A stretch of 46,509 bases of DNA from Pseudomonadota bacterium (lineage in GTDB: Bacteria > Pseudomonadota > Alphaproteobacteria > SHVZ01): positions 1 to 46,509 of the forward strand of contig JACQAG010000077.1 in assembly GCA_016195085.1 (NCBI GenBank), given 5' to 3'. The notes under the pieces were generated by a model. The model did no database searches, was not told the DNA's origin, and saw only the letters and a list, made by a program, of their open reading frames with translations. Made by a program: the position numbers and the translations under genes. This document shows, piece by piece, positions 25,285 through 33,304 of the stretch; the stretch's first letter is position 1; each line of letters opens with the position of its first letter.

Positions 25285-25963
25285 AGTTCGCCAGCAGGTC
25301 GTCGACGGCATCAGCGGTGGTGAACGCCTTCAGATAATCCGGCAGCGGCGTCGCGGGCTTCAATCTGGGATCGGCGATGGCCTGGCCGGCAACGGTCGTG
25401 AGCGGCACCACGCCGGCCCAGACGGGCAGCGCATAGTCCGGCTCGTCGTCCACCGGCGGGCCGGTGCGCACCTTGGCGACGGCGTCTTCGATGGTCATCG
25501 CCATCACCGTTGTCGCCTTCAACTCCTGCGCGTTGGGCGGGCGGATCTCTGCCCAGCGCCCGGGTGCCACCCGCTCGACGAAGGCTTCGAGCGCCTTCAG
25601 CTTGGCGGCGCCATCTTCGAGCTTATGCGCGGTGCCGAAGGCCAGCACCGAGCGATAGTTGATGGAATGGTGGAAGCCGGAGCGGGCCATGACCAGCCCA
25701 TCGACGTGGGTCACGGTCAGGCACACCTTGAGGCCCACCGATTGCGCGCGCAGCATGCGGCTCGCCGAGGAGCCGTGCCAGTACAGCGCCTCACCCTCGC
25801 GCCAGAACGAGGTCGGCGTCACATAGGGTTGTCCGTCGATGACGTAGCCGACATGGGCGATGAAGGCGGCATCGAGCACGGCGTGCACGGTCTGGCGATC
25901 GTAGTGCGCCCGCTTCGGCAGGCGCTTGATGCGCGAGCGCGGGGTCGGCGTGTAGGCGTCCAT
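25271..25963 (-). CDS. Pyridoxamine 5'-phosphate oxidase-like FMN-binding protein
   Basis: A 230-residue flavin-binding split-barrel protein. Landmarks are HVGYVIDGQPYVTPTSFW, LYWHGSSASRMLRA, the central VCLTVTHVDGLVMARSGFHHSINYRSV, and the C-terminal PVDDEPDYALPVWAGVVPL. These match the broad pyridoxamine 5'-phosphate oxidase-related family (often called flavin-nucleotide-binding), not classical PdxH. AGGAG before ATG 25963 supports the start. It is divergent from a MocR-type regulator gene with 103 bp between them that contain a repeated operator-like site, so it is the likely target of that regulator. Confidence 0.88.
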   Translation of the reverse strand: MDAYTPTPRSRIKRLPKRAHYDRQTVHAVLDAAFIAHVGYVIDGQPYVTPTSFWREGEALYWHGSSASRMLRAQSVGLKVCLTVTHVDGLVMARSGFHHSINYRSVLAFGTAHKLEDGAAKLKALEAFVERVAPGRWAEIRPPNAQELKATTVMAMTIEDAVAKVRTGPPVDDEPDYALPVWAGVVPLTTVAGQAIADPRLKPATPLPDYLKAFTTADAVDDLLANYAAD

Positions 25964-26020
25964 GGCTGCTCCTCGATCTCCCTTGCAAGGCCGACCATCG
26001 CCCATAAAGTGGTTGGAAAG

Positions 26021-26053
26021 TAAGGTCCAGATTTGCTTGAATGATAGTACCAG
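26021..26053 (-). promoter_or_regulatory. Candidate MocR operator: two CTGG-type sites in direct repeat
   Basis: On the minus strand, CTGGTACTAT (26053-26044) and CTGGACCTTA (26030-26021) are direct repeats 23 bp apart, close to two helical turns. The second resembles the CTGGACYTAA half-site reported for TauR-type MocR regulators. It lies between the divergent MocR and PNPOx-like genes. Confidence 0.5.
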
Positions 26054-26066
26054 TTTGGAGACCAAG

Positions 26067-27566
26067 GTGACCGCCACCCCACGCACCGACCGCTCGGCTC
26101 GCCAGCCCCTCCTATCGCTGTCCCTCGACCCCGAGGGTCCGCTGCCGCTGCATCGCCAACTCTATCAGCAGCTCCGGGAGGCGATCCTGGGGCGCCGCTT
26201 GACCTCAGGCATGCGGTTGCCGTCGAGCCGGCTCTTGACCCAAGAGCTCGGCATCTCCCGCAACACCGTGCTCGCCGCCTTGGATCAGCTGACCGCCGAG
26301 GGCTACCTCGCACCCCGGCGGGGCTCGGGCAGCTTCGTGGCCGCACTCGCCCCGGAGCCGGCTCTGCCGGCGCGGCAGCCGACGCCGCGGCCTGAGAAGG
26401 CCGCGACGCTGAAACCGTCAGGGCGCAGCCGACAGCTCGCCGTTTCCGCCCCGCAACGCCTCGTCACCGGCGGCGCCTTTACACCGGGGTTGGCCGATCA
26501 TCGCGAGTTTCCCTTTGCCCTGTGGTCGCGGCTGTTGGCGAAATCCTGGCGGGATCCCCCGGCGGCTTTGGTCGGGCCCGGCGAGGCGCAAGGGCATCAG
26601 GGCTTGCGCCGCGCGATCGCCCGCTATCTAGGGGCGATGCGCGGCGTCGTCTGCGCGCCGGAGCAGGTGTTCATCGTCAACGGCGCCCGCCAGGCGGTGG
26701 ATCTGGCGGCGCATGCGCTGATCGACCACGGCGACATCGCCTGCGTGGAGGAGCCGGGATGGCCGGGGCTGCGCGGTACCTTGGCGGCGAACGGCGCGCT
26801 TCTCGTCCCGGTGCCGGTCGACGAGTTCGGCATGACGGTGGCGAGCGGGCTTCGAGTCCGCCTCATCGCGGTCGCCCCCTCGCACCAATATCCCTTGGGC
26901 GTCACCATGAGCTTGGCGCGCCGCCTCGAGCTCATCCAATGGGCGAAGCGGAGCGACGCTTGGATCCTCGAGGACGACTACGATAGCGAGTTCCGCTATG
27001 GCGGCCGACCGCTCGCCGCCCTCCAGGGCCTCGATGAGGAAGGCCGCGTCGTCTATGTCGGTACCTTCTCCAAGGTGCTGTTCGCCTCGCTGCGCCTGGC
27101 TTATCTGGTGGTGCCGCCGGAGCTCGTCGACATCGTGGCGAGGGTCCGCCCCAGCCTCGATGACTATCCCTCCGCGATCGCCCAGCCGGCGCTGGCGGAG
27201 TTCATCGACGCCGGGCATTTCGTCGCCCACATCCGGCGCATGCGCCGGCGCTATCAGGCGCGCCAGGAAATTCTGCTGGATGCGGCCGGGCGGCATCTTT
27301 CCGGTCTTCTCGACATCGAGCCATGCGCAGCGGGCATGCATCTGGTGGCCCGGCTCGGCCGGGCCCTCGCCGGCCGCCAGGATGACCGCACTCTCTCAGG
27401 GCTCGCCGCCGCTTCGGGCATCACCGCACCGGCGCTCTCCAGCTACTTCCACGGGCCGGTCGGCGCCCAAGGCCTGCTCCTCGGCTACGCGCCGGTGGCC
27501 GAGGACGAGATCGAGCCTGCGGTCAGACGGCTGGCGCAAGCGCTCGGCGCTGCTCGCCAAGGGTGA
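26067..27566 (+). CDS. MocR/GabR/PdxR-type transcription regulator (GntR helix-turn-helix plus aminotransferase domain)
   Basis: A 499-residue regulator. A GntR winged helix-turn-helix fills about residues 20-90 (PLPLHRQLYQQLREAIL, then RLPSSRLLTQELGISRNTV), followed by a fold-type I aminotransferase-like domain that binds PLP through Lys336 (VGTFSKVLFASLRLAYL). Such proteins sense PLP or amine substrates. GTG 26067 is used: it has GGAG six bases upstream and starts the conserved HTH region; the longer frame to 25962 enters the neighbouring gene. The divergent PNPOx-like gene and the repeat at 26021-26053 point to regulation of vitamin B6-related or amine metabolism. Confidence 0.9.
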   Translation: MTATPRTDRSARQPLLSLSLDPEGPLPLHRQLYQQLREAILGRRLTSGMRLPSSRLLTQELGISRNTVLAALDQLTAEGYLAPRRGSGSFVAALAPEPALPARQPTPRPEKAATLKPSGRSRQLAVSAPQRLVTGGAFTPGLADHREFPFALWSRLLAKSWRDPPAALVGPGEAQGHQGLRRAIARYLGAMRGVVCAPEQVFIVNGARQAVDLAAHALIDHGDIACVEEPGWPGLRGTLAANGALLVPVPVDEFGMTVASGLRVRLIAVAPSHQYPLGVTMSLARRLELIQWAKRSDAWILEDDYDSEFRYGGRPLAALQGLDEEGRVVYVGTFSKVLFASLRLAYLVVPPELVDIVARVRPSLDDYPSAIAQPALAEFIDAGHFVAHIRRMRRRYQARQEILLDAAGRHLSGLLDIEPCAAGMHLVARLGRALAGRQDDRTLSGLAAASGITAPALSSYFHGPVGAQGLLLGYAPVAEDEIEPAVRRLAQALGAARQG

Positions 27567-27720
27567 TAATTTCTGCGCACCGGGAAATCGCTGTCCGCGA
27601 GGCTGCTGTCGGGGAGGGCACGAGGCGATTGGTTCAAATCAAATACCCGACGAACGATCGGACGCTGTCGGCCGAGCGGGTTGGGTGTATGATGCATAAG
27701 CAAGGTCCAAGAGGTCCCTG

Positions 27721-27918
27721 ATGAGATACCGGATCGCTCTTCGCCATTCAGAAGAAGGTTACAGCGTTTCCGTGCCCGGGCTGCCCGGCTGCTGGTCTCA
27801 GGGGGCAACCGAGCCGGAGGCCCTCGAGAATATTCGCGACGCGATTCGGGACTACCTGGCGGTCGTCGAGCAGCAGCTAAAGGGCGAGGACATCCGCGAG
27901 ATCGAGGTCGCTCCCTAA
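27721..27918 (+). CDS. hicB: HicB-family antitoxin
   Basis: A 65-residue protein with the HicB fold pattern: MRYRIALRHSEEGYSVSVPGLPGCWSQG is typical of the RNase H-like partial domain (read in parts), then an EALENIRDAIRDYL helix. It probably blocks the HicA toxin; it is too short to hold a separate DNA-binding domain. AGAGG at 27709-27713 supports ATG 27721. A TATGAT box at 27688-27693 is a possible -10. hicB precedes hicA here, the reverse of the classical order; 2 bp separate them. Confidence 0.88.
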   Translation: MRYRIALRHSEEGYSVSVPGLPGCWSQGATEPEALENIRDAIRDYLAVVEQQLKGEDIREIEVAP

Positions 27919-27920
27919 GC

Positions 27921-28133
27921 TTGCCCAAGATCGCCGGCGTCAATCATCTCGAGGCGGTCCGCGCCCGGGAGAAGGCTGGTTTCCGGATCGCCCGTCAGGG
28001 CAAGCATATCGTCATGACCAACGGGGTCCGGATCGTGACGATCCCGCGCCACAATCCGGTCAACGCTTTCACCATGGGCGGCATCGTCCGCGACGCCGGG
28101 CTCACAGTCGAGGAGCTTCGCACGCTGCTTTAG
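27921..28133 (+). CDS. hicA: HicA-family toxin (mRNA interferase)
   Basis: A 70-residue protein with a typical HicA core: MPKIAGVNHLEAVRAREKAGF, the active-site His29 in RQGKHIVM, and IPRHNPVNAFTMGGIVRDAGLTVEELRTLL (read in parts). The dsRBD-like fold binds and cleaves mRNA. The start is TTG at 27921, two bases after the hicB stop; the MPKI start is standard for the family. Close coupling and a weak start codon would keep toxin levels below antitoxin levels. Confidence 0.9.
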   Translation: MPKIAGVNHLEAVRAREKAGFRIARQGKHIVMTNGVRIVTIPRHNPVNAFTMGGIVRDAGLTVEELRTLL

Positions 28134-28193
28134 CGTGGCGCACGCCTCCGCCGCATTCCCACGCGCAAAGCGGCGTGAGCGGACGCCCGGCGC

Positions 28194-28580
28194 CTAGGCC
28201 TCGGGCTTCAGCGCTGTCACCTCGATCTCGACCCTCATCTCCGGGAAGGTCAAGGGCGTGCAGATGGTGGTGTTCGCCGGCCGGGTCTTGTCGAAGTGCC
28301 GCTTCATCACCCTGGACACGGTCATGACGTCGGCGGGATCGGGCACATAGACCCTGACCCGGACCACGTCCTCCAGGCTGGAGCCGGCCTTCGCCAAGGC
28401 CTCGCGGATATTGGCGATCGCCTGTTCGCTCTGCGCTTCCGCACCGTCGGCGAAGGCTCCGGTCTTGAAGTCGGCGCCGACGGTGCCGCTGACGAAGACG
28501 AAGCGGCCATCGACGACGGCGCGGGCATAACCCGCCAGCTCCTCATATTTGGAGCCGGAATAGATCCATTGCCGCGCCAT
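28194..28580 (-). CDS. RidA/YjgF-family protein (Rid family, non-archetypal)
   Basis: A 128-residue trimer-type protein of the Rid family. The core has VDGRFVFVSGTVG, ANIREALAKAGSSLEDVVRVRVYV and the C-terminal PEMRVEIEVTALK. The arginine that the deaminase subfamily needs, usually in a R-x-R-S/T stretch near residue 105, reads RPANTTIC here, so Arg is replaced by Asn; the catalytic Glu in VEIE is kept. It is therefore more likely one of the Rid4-7-type proteins than an enamine deaminase RidA. It ends an eight-gene minus-strand operon, 30 bp after the binding protein gene. ATG at 28580. Confidence 0.85.
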   Translation of the reverse strand: MARQWIYSGSKYEELAGYARAVVDGRFVFVSGTVGADFKTGAFADGAEAQSEQAIANIREALAKAGSSLEDVVRVRVYVPDPADVMTVSRVMKRHFDKTRPANTTICTPLTFPEMRVEIEVTALKPEA

Positions 28581-28610
28581 CGCCGTCGCCGGGACCCTCG
28601 CCCCCGCCGC

Positions 28611-29885
28611 TCAGCCGTCCACCTGCTTGATCAAGGCCGCCATCTCCTCGGCGGAGAAGGTATGGTCGATGCCGAGCTCCTCACCCTTGATGTTCCACAC
28701 CAGGCCGAGCCCGCTCACATCGCCATTGGCGTCGAACTCCAATGGGCCGGTGGCGCCGCTGTAGCGGATCGGCTTGCCCTCTTTGATGAGCTGGATCGCC
28801 TTCTTGTACTCATCCGGCCCGGTGCCGACGACGGTGCCGGATGCGTTTTGAATCTTGCGCACCGCATCGCGGATCGCCGGCCCGGAGAGATCGGGCGCCA
28901 TGTTCATGGCGAGCGCCATCACCACGATGGCGTCGTACTGGTTCGGCAGGCCCGGACCGTCGGCGCTGCGATTGAAGGCGGCCTGGTAGGCCTTGCGGAA
29001 CGACTCCACCTGCGGGGTGTTGGCCGGCGCGAAATCCGTGCCGAACGCCTTCTGCAGGAACTTGGCGCCGACCGCCTTCACATATTCAGGTGCGCGCGCG
29101 GAGTTGATGAGGATGATGTTCTGGTGCCCGCCCAAGGACAGCCATTCCCGCGTGATGGTGGCCGCATCCTGGGGGAAGGCGACGAAGAACGCCGCGTCCG
29201 GCTTCTCGGCCAAGGCGAGGTTCACCTCCGGCCGGTAGGAGGGCTGGTTGTCGTTGAACGGGATCGCCTTCGTTACCTCGCCGCCGAGCTTCTTGAACGC
29301 GGCCGAGAAGTCCTTGACCAAGCCGGTGCCGAAATCGGTGTTGACGTAGATGATGGTGACCTTCTTGTAGCCGCGGTCGGCCGCCGCCTTGGCCGTGGTG
29401 TAGGCCTGCATCTTCACGGTCGGGAAGGTGCGGAAGAAGAAGCCGCCGGTCTTACCTTCCTGGGACAAGGTGGTGAAGGTGGTCGCGGTCGAGCAGCAGC
29501 TGATCATCGGAATCTTCGAGGGTGCCGCCACCGCGTTCAGGATCGGCAAGCTGACGCCGCTGGAGACCGTGCCCGACAGCACCGGCACATGCTCGACCTC
29601 GACCAGATATTTGGCCGCGTCGACGCCAACCGTCGGCTGACCCTGGTCGTCGCGCAGAATGAACTGCACCGGGCAGCCCTTGACGCCGCCGCCCTGATTG
29701 ACGTGGTCGATGGCGAGTTGGGCGCTGTCGGCGATGTTCTTGCCGACTGGTCCCATCGAGCCGGTCAAGGGCAGGACGCCGCCGAATTTGACCGGACAGG
29801 AGACCTGGCCTTGGGCCTGGGCTTGGCCGAAGGAGGACGCCGCGATGAGCAGGGCGCCGATGGCAACGACTAGGATTCGTTTCAT
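28611..29885 (-). CDS. livK: Periplasmic branched-chain amino acid-type binding protein (LivK-like)
   Basis: A 424-residue substrate-binding protein. A signal peptide ends at QAQA (residues 1-25), and the mature part begins VKFGGVLPLTGSMGPVGKN, the type I periplasmic fold that binds branched-chain amino acids, amides and many small carboxylates. The Cys37-like C-P-V-K early and SCCSTAT in the middle could form a disulfide or ligand site. A GGGAG box sits upstream of ATG 29885. It ends a run of liv genes that encode the matching ATPases and permeases. The substrate cannot be named from the sequence; the operon partners (desaturase, TIM-barrel protein) argue against a simple amino acid. Confidence 0.93.
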   Translation of the reverse strand: MKRILVVAIGALLIAASSFGQAQAQGQVSCPVKFGGVLPLTGSMGPVGKNIADSAQLAIDHVNQGGGVKGCPVQFILRDDQGQPTVGVDAAKYLVEVEHVPVLSGTVSSGVSLPILNAVAAPSKIPMISCCSTATTFTTLSQEGKTGGFFFRTFPTVKMQAYTTAKAAADRGYKKVTIIYVNTDFGTGLVKDFSAAFKKLGGEVTKAIPFNDNQPSYRPEVNLALAEKPDAAFFVAFPQDAATITREWLSLGGHQNIILINSARAPEYVKAVGAKFLQKAFGTDFAPANTPQVESFRKAYQAAFNRSADGPGLPNQYDAIVVMALAMNMAPDLSGPAIRDAVRKIQNASGTVVGTGPDEYKKAIQLIKEGKPIRYSGATGPLEFDANGDVSGLGLVWNIKGEELGIDHTFSAEEMAALIKQVDG

Positions 29886-29944
29886 GGTTTTGTCTCCCGT
29901 CCGATGCTTGACCGCCAAGAGCCTACAACGGTTGCCGGACGAGA

Positions 29945-30889
29945 TCACCCGACATGACGGGAGACCGCCGAGGTCTCGCCGATGAGCCCGCGCGGCTTGT
30001 AGAGGAGCGCCAGCACCAGGACGAGCCCGATCAGGATGCTTTGCACCGCCCCGCCCTGCGCCTGATAGGCGACGGGAATGAGCTTGGAGATCAAGGTGCC
30101 GCTCGCCGTCCAGATGCCCCAGACGATGAAGGCGCCCAGGAGTGCGCCCTTGTTGTTGCCGCTGCCGCCGACGATCAGCATCGCCCAGATCTGGAAGGTG
30201 ATGATGGGCGTGAAATCGAACGGGCTGACGAAGCCGATGAAGCTCACATAGAGCGCGCCGGCGAGGCCCATGAGGGTGGCGCCCAACACGAAGGCCTGCA
30301 TGCGGAAGCGCTGCGCGCTCTTGCCCAAGGCGATGGCGGCCTCCTCGTCTTCGCGGATGGCCTTCAAGACGCGACCCCAGGGCGAGCGGACGATGCGCTC
30401 GAGCGCCCAATAGATGAGCGCCGTCACCGCCGCCATCAGTGCCAGATAGAAGAGGTTGTAGGCGAAGGGTGTGGCGAACAGGCTGGAGAAGGGCCGTGGA
30501 ATCGAGGTCAGGCCCTGGCTGCCGCCGGTCAGGCCCTCCCAGTTGAGCGCCACCAGCTGGATGCTGACGGCGATGCCGAAGGTGGCGACGGCCAGATAGT
30601 CGCCGCGGAGCTTGATGGTGGCGAGCCCGACGAGGAGGGCGGCCAAGGCCGAGAGCGCCAAGGCACCGGCGATGCCGACGATCCAGGGCAACCCCAGATT
30701 GCCGATGAGCTCCGGCCGGGAGGGTGCGGTCAGAATGGCGAAGGTGTAGGCACCGATGGCGTAGAAGCCGACGATGCCGGCGTTGAAGAGGCCGGTGTTG
30801 CCCCATTGCAGGTTGAGGCCGATCGTGGCGATGCCGAGCACCAGCACGACGACCGCGAAGAAGGTCAGATAGGCGATGATGCCGATCAT
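29945..30889 (-). CDS. livM: ABC transporter permease, LivM type
   Basis: A 314-residue inner-membrane permease with about eight to ten hydrophobic segments. It shows LNLQWGNTGLFNAGIVGFYAIGAYTFA, the loop WGRVLKAIREDEEAAIALGKSAQRFRMQAFVLGA (the cytoplasmic coupling loop with the EAA-like pattern), and LIVGGSGNNKGALLGAFIVWG, all in parts here. The gene overlaps livH by four bases (ATGA at 30886-30889). The region is translated as part of the operon that begins at the desaturase. Confidence 0.93.
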   Translation of the reverse strand: MIGIIAYLTFFAVVVLVLGIATIGLNLQWGNTGLFNAGIVGFYAIGAYTFAILTAPSRPELIGNLGLPWIVGIAGALALSALAALLVGLATIKLRGDYLAVATFGIAVSIQLVALNWEGLTGGSQGLTSIPRPFSSLFATPFAYNLFYLALMAAVTALIYWALERIVRSPWGRVLKAIREDEEAAIALGKSAQRFRMQAFVLGATLMGLAGALYVSFIGFVSPFDFTPIITFQIWAMLIVGGSGNNKGALLGAFIVWGIWTASGTLISKLIPVAYQAQGGAVQSILIGLVLVLALLYKPRGLIGETSAVSRHVG

Positions 30890-31800
30890 GGCGCGCTCGC
30901 TCTTGCCGCCTTCACCCCAAACAGGCCCTGGGGCCGGAGGTAGAGGATGAGGATCAGCAGCAGAAACGGCACCGCCGATTTGTAGCTGGACGGGATGACG
31001 AGGACGGAGAGGTTTTCGGCGAGCCCGATGATGAGACCGCCCATGACCGCGCCGATGAGGCTGCCATGGCCGCCCAGGATGGCGGCGGTGAAGATGGCGA
31101 GCAGCAGATTGAAGCCCATCTCCGGCCTGAGCTGCACCGTCAGGCCCGAGAAGATTCCCGCCGCCGCCGCCAGCATGCCGGAGAGGAACCAGGTCCAGCG
31201 CACCATGGCCCGGACATCGACGCCGCAGACCCGCGCCAGGCTCGGACTCTCCGCCATGGCGCGAAGCGCCATGCCGAGGCGGCTGAACTTGAGCACGAGA
31301 TGGAGGCCCAGCACGGTCCCCAGCGTGAAGAGGAGCACGAAGATCTGATCGGGCAGGAGCCGCACATCGGGCAGCACCTCGACGGCGAATTGCAGCTCGC
31401 TCGTGTAGTAATGCGCATCCGGCCCCCAGACCAGCAGCACCAGGTTGCGCAAGACCAGCGCCGTGCCGAAGCTGGCGAACACCATGGTGAGCGCATGGGC
31501 GCGGCGTTGGCGCAAAGGCCGGAAGACGAGCCGGTCGACCACGAGGGCGACAAGGCCGGTGCCGAGTCCGGCAACGAAGAGGGCCGCCAGGAACTGCCAG
31601 CCGAAGGAGAGCGGATCGATGGCGGCCCCGGCGGTGGCGAAACCGACGACGCTCAAGGCGAGATAGGCGCCTGCAGTCAACAGCTCCGCGTGGGAGAAAT
31701 TGGCGAAGCGGAGAATTTGCAGGCTGAGCGACACGCCGATGGCGCCCAGCGACAGAACCGCACCGGTGAGGACGCCGTCGGCGATGGCTTGGCCGATCAT
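30886..31800 (-). CDS. livH: ABC transporter permease, LivH type
   Basis: A 304-residue permease. Landmarks are LSLGAIGVSLSLQILRFANFSHAELLTAGAYLAL (in parts), the loop FRPLRQRRAHALTMVFASFGTALVLRN, a coupling segment RLGMALRAMAESPSLARVCGVDV, and ILGGHGSLIGAVMGGLIIGLAENL. ATG 31800 overlaps the end of livF by four bases. A longer in-frame extension upstream reaches 32319 but lies inside livF and is not coding. Pairs with LivM to form the pore. Confidence 0.93.
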   Translation of the reverse strand: MIGQAIADGVLTGAVLSLGAIGVSLSLQILRFANFSHAELLTAGAYLALSVVGFATAGAAIDPLSFGWQFLAALFVAGLGTGLVALVVDRLVFRPLRQRRAHALTMVFASFGTALVLRNLVLLVWGPDAHYYTSELQFAVEVLPDVRLLPDQIFVLLFTLGTVLGLHLVLKFSRLGMALRAMAESPSLARVCGVDVRAMVRWTWFLSGMLAAAAGIFSGLTVQLRPEMGFNLLLAIFTAAILGGHGSLIGAVMGGLIIGLAENLSVLVIPSSYKSAVPFLLLILILYLRPQGLFGVKAARASAP

Positions 31801-32525
31801 TGCCGTCGCGCCCCGCCCAGAAACGCCTGGCCCATCGTCGGATCCGCGAGGAGGGCGCTCGCCGCCCCGGACATGCGGTTGCGGCCTTCGGTCAGCACAT
31901 AGCCGCGATCGGACATGCGCAGTGCCGCCTTGGCATTCTGCTCGACCATGAGCACGGCGACGCCGCCGGACGCGAGACGGCGCAAGGTCTGGAACACCTC
32001 GCCCACGGCCCGGGGCGACAGGCTCGCGGTCGGCTCGTCCAGCATCAGGAGCTTGGGTTCGGTCATCAAGGCCCGCGCGATCGCCAAGGTCTGGCGCTCG
32101 CCGCCGGACAGCGTGCCGCCGAGGGAGGCGCGCCGTTTCGCCAGCATCGGAAACCGTTCGAAGCTGCGCTCGAGGCGCTCTTTCAGGAGCCGATCGGTCA
32201 GCGTGTGTCCGCCGACCTTCAGGTTCTCCTGGATGGTGAGCGAGACGAACACGTTTCCCGTCTGCGGGACGAAGCCGATGCCGAGCCCGGCCATGGCTTC
32301 GGCCGAGAGGCCGGCGCACTCTTTCTTCCCATAGACGACGCTTCCCGCCTCCATCGCGATCAATCCGGCCAGCGCCTTCAACAGGGTCGACTTGCCGGCA
32401 CCGTTCGGGCCGATGATGGTCACGATCTCGCCGGTCGCGATCTCGAGGGAGACGTCATGGATGATCGGCATGCCCGGCACATAGCCGGCCCTGACGTTCT
32501 CCGCCGTCAGCAGTCCCCGGCTCAT
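31797..32525 (-). CDS. livF: ABC transporter ATPase, LivF type
   Basis: A 242-residue nucleotide-binding subunit. Walker A is GPNGAGKST (39-47), the ABC signature reads LSGGERQTLAIARAL, Walker B is KLLMLDEPTASL, and the H-loop position is in the VAVLMVEQNAKAAL segment, where LivF-type proteins carry Gln-Asn instead of His. The short length and missing insert before the signature are typical of LivF. It overlaps livG at 32522-32525 (ATGA). Confidence 0.93.
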   Translation of the reverse strand: MSRGLLTAENVRAGYVPGMPIIHDVSLEIATGEIVTIIGPNGAGKSTLLKALAGLIAMEAGSVVYGKKECAGLSAEAMAGLGIGFVPQTGNVFVSLTIQENLKVGGHTLTDRLLKERLERSFERFPMLAKRRASLGGTLSGGERQTLAIARALMTEPKLLMLDEPTASLSPRAVGEVFQTLRRLASGGVAVLMVEQNAKAALRMSDRGYVLTEGRNRMSGAASALLADPTMGQAFLGGARRQ

Positions 32526-33292
32526 GGCGCGACGTCGCCCAGATAGGCGTCGAGGACCCGCTGGTCCAGGCGTGCTCCTTCGGCATCGCCCTCATAGATG
32601 ACGCGTCCTTCGGCCATGACCACGATCGGCCGACAGAGGCTCATCACCACGTCCATGTTGTGCTCGATGATGAGAAACGTCGTGCCCAGCCGGTTGAGCT
32701 GGACGATCTTCTCCAAGAGGGATTCCAGCAGCACCGGATTGACCCCCGCCGCCGGCTCGTCGAGGAGGATCAGCCTCGGCTCGGTTATCAGGATGCGCGC
32801 CAGCTCAAGAAGCTTCTGCTGACCGCCCGAGAGCTGGCCGGCGCGCTCCGTCGCCTTCTCGGCCAAGCCGGTGAATCCCAGGATCTCCATGGCCCGCTCG
32901 CGCAGGCGGGCTTCCTCGGAACGGACCTTGGCGAAGCTGAACCAATTCATCCAGAAGCGCTCGCCCGCCTGGGCGATCGGCGCCAGCATGACGTTCTCCA
33001 AGACCGTCATCTCGGGAAACGGCCGGGGGATCTGGAAGGTGCGGGCGAGGCCCGCCCGGAAGATGCGATCGGGCGGCTCGCCGTCGATGCGGCTTCCGTC
33101 GAACCAGATGGCGCCTGCCATGGGTGCCAGCGCGCCGGCGATGACGCTGAAGAGCGTGGTCTTGCCGGCACCGTTCGGGCCGATGAGACCGGTGATGGTG
33201 CCGGCTTCGACGGCGAAGCTGACGCCGTCATGCACACGCAAGGCGCCGAAGCTATGGACCAAGTCGGCAATCTGCAAGAGCGGCGCCCCCAT
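32522..33292 (-). CDS. livG: ABC transporter ATPase, LivG type
   Basis: A 256-residue nucleotide-binding subunit. Walker A is GPNGAGKTT (38-46), the signature LSGGQQKLLELARIL, Walker B RLILLDEPAAGVNP and H-loop LIIEHNMDVVMSLC are all clear; the insert between Walker A and the signature is typical of LivG. ATG 33292 sits in a perfect 14-bp palindrome, GCCCCCATGGGGGC (33285-33298), and no Shine-Dalgarno precedes it, so translation probably depends on the upstream TIM-barrel gene, whose stop is 12 bp away. Confidence 0.92.
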   Translation of the reverse strand: MGAPLLQIADLVHSFGALRVHDGVSFAVEAGTITGLIGPNGAGKTTLFSVIAGALAPMAGAIWFDGSRIDGEPPDRIFRAGLARTFQIPRPFPEMTVLENVMLAPIAQAGERFWMNWFSFAKVRSEEARLRERAMEILGFTGLAEKATERAGQLSGGQQKLLELARILITEPRLILLDEPAAGVNPVLLESLLEKIVQLNRLGTTFLIIEHNMDVVMSLCRPIVVMAEGRVIYEGDAEGARLDQRVLDAYLGDVAP

Positions 33293-33304
33293 GGGGGCAT
33301 TTGA

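Noticed and set aside
30886-32319. 477-codon frame that would extend LivH upstream
   Set aside because: The extension lies inside livF, which is clearly coded in another frame with intact Walker motifs.
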